DNA from: Ulota crispa
Lineage: Eukaryota; Streptophyta; Bryopsida; Orthotrichales; Orthotrichaceae
DNA length: 64,000 nucleotides
Assembly: GCA_963920765.1 (NCBI GenBank)
Contig: OY987244.1
Location: 18,146,358-18,210,357, forward strand
Direction of reading: 5' to 3'
Position 1 is the stretch's first letter. Each line of letters starts with the position of its first letter. A model generated the notes under the pieces. The model ran no database searches. It worked only from the letters and a program-made list of their open reading frames with translations, and was not told where the DNA came from. The translations under genes and the position numbers were made by a program. Below, piece after piece: positions 38,334 to 48,685 of the stretch.

Positions 38334-41300
38334 CTAAAATACCATAATTCCGCGCTCGTACACTTGCTTAATCACCTCGAAAGGTAAAGCCAGACGCAAT
38401 TCTCTGGGGAGAGTCACATATTTCAAGCTCCCGCATGTCAAGAGAGCCTTACTGATTCCATCAGTTGAAACCTTCATATGACCCAGCTCCATATCTTGCA
38501 AACACGGCATATTTGCTACCACCACTAACCCCACGTTTGTCACTACCGTATACGAAAGCCTGATCTGCAAGGCTCCATCCAACAAGTATAATTACAACTC
38601 TTGCTATTGGCATCGCCAACTAGACTTTGGTGCACTGTCCTCTTCTCCTTCATAAGAAATCAAGCCAAAATGTAGTAGTATTAAGTGTCAACAATTTGAA
38701 AGAGGAACTAATTCACAAACCAAAATCTCATGAAAATGTTTTAGTGTACCTTCCGTAGATCTTGACATCCGTAAGAGAGAGCTAATACACCAGGGTCTCC
38801 AACCAAGCTACAGTGCTTGACATCCAACTCTTGTAGGCGTTTGCACGATGCAGCAATGTGGCAAACTCCTACTGATGTCACCTGCTTGCAAGCCTGTAAC
38901 TCTAGCGTTTTGAGCTCTTTTAAAGATGCAAGGGACTGCAAACTTGCATCTGTGACAGATTTGCAATGTGACATAATCACTCTCTTCAAACGCCTGCAAC
39001 CACTTGCCATTGCAATGACGCCTTCATCACCGACTCCCACTGACCTGAATGTGCTCATACACGTCAGAGGTTTAAAAAGCTAAACACTGACTTCTGGAAG
39101 GACAAGATTGCTATGCCTCGCTCACGCTTCTCTAGCCTGGCTACAATATGAATTATAAGATTCCAAAAAGTGCTATAGAATGACTAAATTCCTAGAAAGA
39201 GAAAGGACTAGTGCACACTCCTCAATTAAAGATCTCCCTGCAAACAAAACTACCAAAAAACCATACACAACACGCACTCTACTTAAGCTGAAAGGATCCT
39301 ATACTTGTAGACCATCCCAAGCTCCACTGCAGGACAAACGACAAACCTGGAACAATCAAATCCCAACAGGTTCTTGCAAGTCGCACCAATATGCACAAGT
39401 CCGGCATTTGTGATATCCATGCATGAGCCAATCGTCAAGAATCTCAGCTCAGTGCACCTAGCAATGGATTTCAGCCCTGCCACAAAAGCAGCCGGTTCCA
39501 ATCACCACGTACTCAGTTCTCCAAAAAGCGTTCTAAGTACAATACAATGAAGAGAACTTACAAAGAATGTTGAATTTTGAATTCAAACATGAATATAAGA
39601 AGAGCTTCAATTACACAAGACCTCTAGGTGAAAACTTAGCACAGTTGCAATTTCCTTATCCGTCCCTCCATCAAATAACACAATCATGTGCATAAATGCT
39701 TCACCAAGGGTTGTGAATAAAAGGCATACTCTTACCATTATCGTTCAACTTGCAACCTGAAAGATGAAGAATCTCCAAAGAAAGACAAAACTTTCCTATC
39801 AAAACCAGGCCCTCAGCTGTGACTGAGAGGCAATTCTCCATTCTCAAGCTCAGCAAGCCCCTGCAATTTGCTGCAATAGCTTCCAAAGCTACATCTGTGA
39901 TATCACAGCAACAGGTAAGATCTAGTCTTTGCAGATCAGTGTGGGCTATTACAACGCCCACAACACCAACATCAGTCACATCCTTGCACCTCATCAAGCT
40001 GAGATCCTTCAACCCTCTACATCCTCTACCAATCAGACTCAAATCATCCTTGTCAAGAGAACATCCATCTAGCGTGATCACCTCCAACATCTTCAGTTTT
40101 TGGAGACTACTAAAGAGCTCGTTGCTGATCTGCCAACCACCAAATAAGAAAAAACCCACAGGAATTATACATTGTTCCTGAGAGTATGACACATGTAACT
40201 TTCCAACACGCTTTGAAGACTTCCAGAAACTATTCACAAAATTGCAAAATTTGTGTCCATTTCATGAAACCAGAAAACCACATACCAACTTGCTGTGCGA
40301 AAGATCAAGCTGTTGAAGCTGCACCGACCTCTCCATCAAGGCAACTAGCCCACGGCTACTGAAACTTGAGCACCATGACACATCCAGCTTCTGTAACAGA
40401 CACGGTGCAAATACCATACCAACTCAAGGGTCAACAGCATCAGATGCTCTACGGTTTAGACAAGAAAGTAAGCAGATCTCTATTACTATGTGAGAACTGA
40501 GAAGCACCGTTTTTAACCTCACTATTAAATGAAATAGTTCATGTACACTCCAAGACGTGCAACAAATTACAAATTTAAGACTTTTGGGCTTGAAAGGCGT
40601 GCTGCACCTGTAAAGTTGTGCATCCACTCTTAAGAAATTTGAGGCCCTCGTCAGTAATATTGTCGCATTTATTGAGAGAAAGATGCTGCAGACTCTGCAA
40701 AAGGCCAAGGAAGGCCAGTCCTTTGTCTGAAACCTATTTCAGAAACAGAAACACAATCAATCTTATGACACAAAACAAATCAAGAGAGAGTTTTAGTGCA
40801 CCAGCATTTGAAACAAGCCAGTGCCAAATTAAAATAGAATATCCCTTTTGACAGCTATCAATCAATTTTAAAGACTTCCAAAACAAACTTCTTATGCTGA
40901 AAAAATGGGGGTATGACTTCGTTTGCAGCTTCTGTCCCTATATTTTGACTAACTTCCTAAAGACACCCTATGGGGGTTACTAAAACTCGGATAGATAAGG
41001 AAGTAGTTTGATTTGGCACTAGGGCACTAGGGGGCATTTTTAAGCAACAGAAATATTTTCAGTTAGTGTAATTGACTATTAGTCCGAAAGGAGACTTTTT
41101 GGCCACTTGCAGTAAGCCTGAATCCGAGTCCAGAAATGAAGGTATATCAGACCTTACATGACAATTTGAAGTCCTGCATTCTATTCCAAGCTGAAGGATC
41201 TTAAGATTTACGACCAAAGTGCAGCCACCATAGATTACCTTGGTATCCGAAAGGTCAAAAGTGCGAAGCTGCAAGCAGCCGGCTGCAACGTTCTGAATGC

Positions 41301-41865
41301 CAACATCGCTGATACAGGAGCAGGAATCCAACCCCAGAGTTTCGAGCTCTTTACAATTGCTCAAAGCCGACAGCCCCACATCTGTGACATATTCGCATCC
41401 GTTGAGGTTCAGCTTCTGCAGATGCTGAAGCTCGCTCAGGGCAATCACCTCCTCGTCTCTCACTTGCTTACAGTACGACACGTTCACCTCTCGGAGAGAC
41501 GTGCATTCCACCAGACTCCTCACTCCCACAGGTCCAAACCCCGTCGTCCCGCGGAGCGTGATGGACAGGAGCCGTTGGCTTGTGAACTTGGCCACTGTCG
41601 CCAGGCACACGTCCTTCACTTCCACGCACGAGGACAGATCCAGACGCTCCACGTGGTGGTAGCGTCGCAGCACGGGCTCCAGAATCTCAGCCCGCATCAG
41701 ACCAACAGACTTCCGACTCACGGCCTCCAGGTCCCGGAACTTCTTGCACACCACGCACCATGACTGCCGATCCCACTGGGCCGTCAAATTCTCCAACACC
41801 GCCAGCAACGTCTCATCGGGAAGCGTCCATATGAGTGCTCCGTCGCGTTCCTGCTCTTTCGCCAT
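38334..41865 (-). CDS. F-box/LRR-repeat protein of the FBL3 type (SCF E3 ligase substrate adaptor)
   Basis: Predicted to recruit a target to an SCF ubiquitin ligase. Rebuilt as 7 exons: 41865-41239, 40733-40608, 40390-40286, 40129-39736, 39476-39347, 39044-38750 and 38564-38334. The total is 1908 bases, 635 residues. An F-box-like start (LPDETLLAVLENLTAQWDR, residues about 14-50) is followed by roughly 18 cysteine-containing LRRs with the pattern LxxLxLxxCxxVTDxGL. The C-terminal tail (LRLALPFEVIKQVYERGIMVF) matches the region after the last LRR in Arabidopsis FBL3, as I remember it; FBL4 is the alternative. The target is unknown. An acceptor-like TTGTACAG lies 15 bases before the start codon, which would allow an upstream non-coding exon. 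The DNA just upstream is a duplicate of the ARP4 5' end. Confidence 0.92.
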
Positions 41866-42044
41866 GACTGGAGAGCTTTTCTGTACAAGACCAGAACCCT
41901 ACCGCCACAACACATGACTACTGAACCCAAACCTCCTAATCCAAGCATAAAAACCATGACACTAACACTACCATGGCCTCAAACAGCCAGCATGTTTCCA
42001 AACTCCAACCCTACATCCGACTACTATAAAAAAAAACCCTAAAT

Positions 42045-42845
42045 TATCTTTTTGCAGCAAAAAATCATGCGTTCAGAATGATACAGAGAATAGTTTCAAG
42101 ATGGAATTTCAACCCGGCAATTGCTAACTGATCACTACAGCACAGGACTATCCTAAACCTAATGCAAGATGTCGTCTTCACCTACTCTGCAATTAAAAAC
42201 GACACCTTCAGACTGATCCGATTTCACAGACCAGGATACATATTATTCTCATTTCTTATTACGAGAATTACTTTCAGCTCAGAAACTAAAGCTTCAAGAG
42301 TAAATACATGGTTAGGTCATCGTTGCAGATGAGTTCACAGTCCTCGATGGCAAAGACAGACGAACATCAAACAATCCAATCGCAGTCCGTATTTAAAAAA
42401 TTCAACTGAAATGAGCGATGCTGCTCGCCTTCTCAGCATCGAAACAACAGATTACGAGAAAAATGGCGTAAGTTACAGAAAAAACTCACCACCCTCGTGC
42501 ATTGCGGCTGACCGCGCAAAAGCTCAATCCAGCTCTGTCAATTCGAACGCATGTACAACTCGGAGGTAATCCCGAAATGTACAGTGAAAAGAAAGCTGGT
42601 TAAATGCAAGGGAAAGTCGCAACGTACACACGTAAGCAACAAACCATTCCGACAGGGGTGTGCAATTTGGGATCGAAGCAAATGGCGGGGAGTGGAGGCG
42701 ACGAGCATCCGGCGACAAGTGTCTCGTAAACCCTTGCCCGGGGAATACAAACGTGAGCATGGATGCATGAAAGGTGAATAAAGGAATTTTTCTGTCCCTC
42801 GTCTTCCGTTTTTGGAAGGTTTTAACACACGTTATTTCTTCAACG
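42045..42845 (-). pseudogene. Segmental duplication, copy 2: orphan 5' end of ARP4 (promoter, first exon, partial intron 1) upstream of the F-box gene
   Basis: Aligns with 26285-27275. The counterpart of ARP4 exon 1 is intact at 42502-42490: ATG, 13 bases, then donor GTGAGT. Its second codon is changed from Tyr to His and the third from Gly to Glu. No other ARP4 exon follows; the similarity stops about 180 bases before the F-box gene start. The transcriptional orientation matches the F-box gene, so this copied promoter points into it. Confidence 0.88.
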
Positions 42846-45800
42846 TAACCTTATTTATACCCGAGTGTTGAAGGGTTTAGGGTACTGGTCTTGGAAAATT
42901 CAGGAAAAAATCTGTAGGATTGGCTTTTGAACTAGTTATCATGGAACATTATTGTTGTGGAAGAAAATATTGTAGAATACATTATATATTAAAGGGCAAA
43001 GTTACAATTCATAGGTGTGTCTCTTCATTGACAATAAAAGAAAAATCCATCCTCAAAAGTGATGGAATTTTTTTACCAAGGTCGAGGAAATATTTGAGAT
43101 TTTTTGTTTGATTTCCTTCATTTGCTCTGTTGAACTAGTTTATCAAGGAACTCCTTTAGTTGTATTCTTTATTTCATACTATAAGTAAAAAAAGTAGATT
43201 CTAATTGATTTATAGATGTTTGTAAATTGTAATTGGTTTTTTCTCATTTTAGTTGGGTACCTTTGAACTAGCAATTGGTTCTTCTCGGACCTTGTTGATT
43301 ACATTCATAAATTTGCATGAAACATGTAATAGGAATGAAATATCATTTATTTATTCAAACACATATATATTTGCCTAGCATGTAGCAATGAGGGAGAGTT
43401 TCATGAAGAGGGAACTTTTGGTTGATTTGATTCATTTTAGAATGGAATTTTTTTGGTATATATTCTATATTCCTTTTATGAAAAAAATTGCTAAGAAAAG
43501 CCATGTTGCAAGGTGGGTAATATGCCACCTTGGGGAAGTGAACATGTTTTCTTTGTAGAAGTTGTTTCACCTAAAACCAAAATTTCAAAAACAACTATCA
43601 TTATGAAAGAAGCTTTTGATCATTATTATGTTTTGTAAAAACCATATAACCATGTTTGTATCAAAATCTAAATTGTACTCCACTATTTGCTAGTTTCATG
43701 ATTGTATTAGTTTGATGAAAATTGTTATTTTAAGAAAAAAAAATTACAACTTAAAAATTTCCTTAGGAGATTCTTCAAGGAAATAGATTTGCTTTGCAGT
43801 TTGATATCACATCAAACCTATAGGAAATTATATTTAAGTTTCAAAAGAACTTATTTATAAAAACCGTTGAAAAAAAAAGATATTTAGCCTATGCTAGGTT
43901 GTCATAGATATTAGCTATACGGGTACTAGTGGCTTGAATAAATTCCTCAAATAAGGAAGTAAACAAATTTGAGCATTGAGGTCTTTAGATGATACAAGTT
44001 TGATTGTGATTCCTATTAGTACATTGTGGAGATTGCACCTTGAATTTCTTTTGCAAATTGTAAGGGTTTATATTTTGGATGAAAAATGAAGGACCAAATC
44101 ATTTTTACGAGTGAGTAAGAAAATGACAACTTATAGTATGGAATTAAAACTCATTTTGACGGTGGGCAAGTCCATTTATGACAATGTTAAAGCAATAGTT
44201 ACAAAAACAAACGCTTTTGAGAAATTTTCTCATTTGAACTGATTGTTTGGACAAGTTTTTGAACAAATTACTAGGATTATGTCTCTTTATCTATTTGCAA
44301 ATAAGAGATTATCTAATTGCAATTCAACTTGTCTAAATTAAGCATGTTTAGAAAGGTTTTCAATGTATACATGTTTGATTTAGACAGTTTCTATTGTATG
44401 TGATATTCAAATTTGTGTTTTTTTTAAATTTATCTATCCTTGTTTTTTTTAAATCTTAATCCCTAAAGGACCAAGGAGTCCACTTTGGGCTTTATGAGAA
44501 CTCGGGCAGGCTCTATTGACTTCATAATTTGGAATTTTTTCACAAAATTTTTAGGATGGATGCTACTCATCATAATCTACATGTGAAGCTTTATTTCATG
44601 TCATTTCAATAAGTAATGCAAAAGTTAGAAAGTTTTTCAATTTCAATGTCAAACCGGGCAGCAAAAAATATATTCTAATGTTTTTTTTCAAATTTTTAAT
44701 AGAATTGTACAGATTGATATTTACTCAAAAAAAATTGAATCACTCAACTCCAAATAATGAGGTAAGAGATACAAGGAGTTTTCTTTTGCAGGCAATGAAG
44801 GTAGGAAGAGGATAGAAAAAACATATAAAGTTATCTTTTACTCTCAATTTTGAAAAAATACAAATGAAAATGAAAAACAAAGTTAATAATTGCCTGTTAG
44901 AGCATTCTCATCATTGAGATTAACAATTTTCAAATTCTTCCAAAACTTATTAGCATATTAGTTATATCTTTCATTCATCAATACCTTCACTTTACAACTT
45001 TTGTAAAAATGAATCCAAATTTTTTTTGGTTAATTTTTTTATATATGCTTTCAACCCATTTTCCAACATATTGCCAAAATTGCAAAAAGAAATACAACAT
45101 ATGTGTTTCTCTCTAAAAAGTTTGAAAAACAAAACTTCACCTGCTACAAGGATTAGAAAAGCCTACATTTTGAAGTTTAGACACATTGATATTGCAATTG
45201 GTGGGGACCTTCATTTTGAAATTTTGGGACAATGTACTTGTGTAAGTCAATCAAAGGATCCTACGGTGGGATTTGTTGATAAGTAAGTTTCAATGAAGAT
45301 TTAGACCTTGCTTTGGGGACTAATATTTTGAAGCAGTTTTGGGCCACTAAACAACAATGTTACCAGGGGAGCAGCAAGCGGTGAGCTTGTGAGCCAAGAG
45401 CGGGAAAGTCATGAGCGTGGACTCTAAATCCTAAACATTTGAAGTATAAATGAAAATCTACATTGATGAGTTTAAACATTTGTTGTGATTAAATGAAAAT
45501 ATTACTCAAATTAAGAATGGGATCCTATTATCATGGATATTGGTTTGCACCTATGATTGTGTAGTTGAAGCGGTTTAAGCCAAATGTTTTAGAGGTTTTC
45601 TAAATCATTTTAGCATATGACATGGCATTCATAAAACAAAGTAGGTAGTATTCAGCAAAATAAAGAGAAGGTCCAATAATTGAGGGAATTTGATTTGTCA
45701 TGACTTGGTGGTGTAATACAGGGGTTGTCAAAGAGGTGATCTGTTGAGCAGTAGTGAGGGCTGAGGGCATAGTTATGGGTATTATTATTTGGTCATAAAT

Positions 45801-45992
45801 AGAGAAGAACAAAACAAAAGTGCAGATTGAAAAGATGTGCATGTCTCAATGAACTTACATGCTTGGGATTTAGGCAAAAAAAGAACATGAACGACCACAG
45901 AAGGGTCATTGGGTTTAGGTCATGCAGATTACATCCATCATACTAATACTAAGAGTTTCAAAAGGTGAACTATCCACCCTCAAAGGAATGTA
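42846..45992. other. AT-rich intergenic region
   Basis: No credible gene. A TTAA-flanked transposon-like end starts at 44456 (TTAA then TCCCTAAAGGACCAAGG), with no matching partner found nearby. A candidate end of a larger element begins near 45367 (CAGGGGAGCAGCAAGC). Nothing else is recognised. Confidence 0.5.
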
Positions 45993-46240
45993 TTAACCCT
46001 TGAGCGTCCCAAAGGCCAAAATGCGGCCTCTGATTTTTGAAAAATGTCCACGTTTGACTCTCATCCCTTTCTTATGGTACACTCAAAGGCCTTATCCTTT
46101 TACATGTACCTCAAGGCATGTGTCTATTATCACTCAAAAAAAATTCAAGCTATTTGATTGAACTTAGGTAATAGTTTTATTGGAGTGTGTTCAAAAAGGT
46201 ATGGATCTGAGTGAATATGGTCTGGGCGCTCAGGGGTTAA
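45993..46240. mobile_element. TTAA/CCC-type MITE, piggyBac-like, copy 1
   Basis: 248 bp including TTAA at both ends: TTAA-CCCTTGAGCGTCCC ... GGGCGCTCAGGGG-TTAA. The terminal repeats match at 11 of 13 positions. An exact TTAA target site and CCC-initial TIRs are the hallmark of the piggyBac superfamily. No coding capacity. Confidence 0.75.
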
Positions 46241-46444
46241 AGGAAACTTGTGCACATAACACATTAAGTACCATGGTAGTAGGGATCTACCACTATATAT
46301 TTCAAAAAAAAGCAGTGACAACATCATTCTCATTGGATAAACATGCATGGGAATGATTATAGAACATTGGTTTATAATATATGAAAAAAACATTGATGTC
46401 ATTACTGAGAAACAAAATAGTAACAAGCAAAGGCACAGGTTCAT

Positions 46445-48648
46445 CTACTCTTTCATTTTTATGATCCCTGCTTGAATGAGGAGGGTTTCAACCTTAGAGA
46501 AGCTAAAGGCTCTAGGTGCATGAATAAAAGTGTCTTTCACGGGGTCCATCTTGCAGTGGTAACAAAAAAGGTAATACAAATGTTTACACTTCACGTATTG
46601 CCGACAACTTTTGATGGCAACAACAGCCATGTTGGTAAAGTTAGGACAATTGCAAGCATGAACATTTCCTACTGTAATTTGGTAGACATTCAAATAGCCC
46701 TCATTTCCCATTTGAAGGGAAACAATTGCCCATAAGGCAGGCAAATGAAGCATTGTAGCTTCCAAAATTGAACCGTGTACGTTACCTGCATGTTTCCATT
46801 TATTCCTCAGCTTAAGAGTTGGCACATTGGTGGAACGTCAAATGGTGGAGTTCTGCCTCTTCTATGGGTATGAGTTCGGATTGGGCAAGTCCATTTCATT
46901 ATATAAGGTGCACTCAAAGCAAGCAACCATGCCAAATAGTTGACGTGGGGACAATGAAGGCTGCTCCTGCAAGCAAAAGCCTGCATATTGTTGTAGAATA
47001 GATTCCTCGCATGTAGGTTTTGTATTGGAGAGTATTGATCAAACTTCAGGAACCTTGGGCTAATCAATTACAAATTGTTGCTTAGAGCCTTTCACACATT
47101 GTTCAATGTCACTAGTTTCATTGAAAAATGAAGTCTTTAAGAGAGAAAGGACTCATATTTTGAAATTAGACTTGTTGATGATCCAAATTCCACCAAAATA
47201 AAGTATATGTTTCCAATGTGATAAGAGGAAAGGACTTTTGAACATAGCTCCCAAAACTGTCATAGTGTTTTTCTGGCTAAATAAGACTCTTGAGTTGATA
47301 TGTAGACTCATAATATGGGCACAATCTTTTGGCATCATTATTAGAGGATTGGGATGATTACATTTTGGAATAAATTTTTAAAGAATGTAATTTACATTTT
47401 GGAGGAAAGGACACTTATGTGCTCCTAAACGACTACAATTTTTGGACTTATTTGGGATTGATTTCTCTAAGTTAAATCAAATTTTTTTGTTTTTTTTTTA
47501 CTTAAATGTCTTAGAATGGCATAAACTAGGGTGGTCAACCTTTGGAATTTGGAAATCTCTTTGATAAGAGGGTGAATTCTCATCGGGAACACAATGTGCT
47601 CCTGAATGACTACAATTTTTGGTCCTTTTTTGGGGATTGATTTCTTTTAAGTTCAATAGTTTTTTAGTATTTTTCTTTTCTTAAGTATCTCAGAATGGCA
47701 TAAACTAGGGTGGCCAACCTTTGGAATTTGGAACTCTCATTGAGAAAAGGGAGAATTCTCATCAGAAACACAAAAACACTATGTTTTGTACTTTAAAAAG
47801 GACTTCTTTTTTGTCACAAATGGGAACTCTTAGCTTGCATCTGCTTTATTACCACAAAACCAAAAACCTGTTGTAACCTCAAAACGTCCATAATCCACTT
47901 TCCTTCCATGGTATGTTGGAGCAAGAGTACCTTTCAAACACTTGCCAACTTCAGCAATACATTTTAAACTGGTATTGCGCTGTTGAGCATGACACTTAAT
48001 ATTGAACTTAGGTTTCATCCTAGCAATGTGTTATTTTGATGTGTCACGGTCACTCTCAAAAGGTTTAGCTACATAGGTGGAATTTGTGACGTCTGGTACA
48101 ATACTAGGTGCGCCTTTGATGTCTTCAAAGTTACTTGAGGATCTCATTTTCACGCATGGTTCTAAAAAATCTAACTTATCAGGTCGGTGAGGTTCTCCCT
48201 CATCACCAATTGGAGTGATGCTTTCCTCTTAATACTACCAAAAACCTCTTTGCCTTTCAAACAAAAAAATTGTGTTCCAAGATCCTGCACCCTTAGCAAT
48301 GTATTTAGTGTGTCAGAGAAAAATATTGGGATTGCCTTTCCACAATCTAGCTCTTAGTTTCATTTTATTTTTTTAAAGAACCAAAACCATAGCATTGCCC
48401 TAGTGTAGATATGCCTTAAAGTTTGTGAATCATTGTCATGCTCATACGCCATTGTCATAAGTAACTTCAAATAAATTACCTCGATAATTTCCAAAAATCT
48501 GGGGCCACTTATTGTAGACAATCTCTGACAAATTGCAAAAAGGCATATTTGCCAACTCCTCGAGGTTAAAGTTATGCATACAATACACACAATAGAAATT
48601 CTTTTCATCTATGAGACACATACAAAAATTTCTAACAATCATGGGCAA
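46445..48648 (-). pseudogene. Decayed transposon gene with a SWIM zinc finger
   Basis: Three separated reading-frame pieces run on the minus strand in a plausible order. 48648-48442 has NLSEIVYNKWPQIFGNYRG. 48018-47830 has KCHAQQ, LAPTYHG and a cysteine pair. 46825-46445 has a SWIM-type zinc finger, CNCP then 23 residues later CKH, in the context HACNCPNFTN ... VKCKHLYYLF, followed by FIHAP. SWIM domains (CxC then CxH) occur in Mutator-type and related transposases. The pieces are split by stops, frameshifts and a 177-bp tandem duplication, so the gene is dead. The assignment rests on motif pattern; the exact family is not settled. Confidence 0.6.
47418..47772. repeat. Tandem duplication, unit about 177 bp
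   Basis: Two adjacent copies start at 47418 and 47595. Each begins TGTGCTCCTnAA/TGA and includes GACTACAATTTTTGG, GAATGGCATAAACTAGGGTGG and CAACCTTTGGAATTTGG. They are diverged by perhaps 12-15 percent. The duplication sits inside the decayed SWIM transposon gene. Confidence 0.85.
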
Positions 48649-48685
48649 CTATAGAACATAATTCTTGGTAGAATGTTCACTTGCA

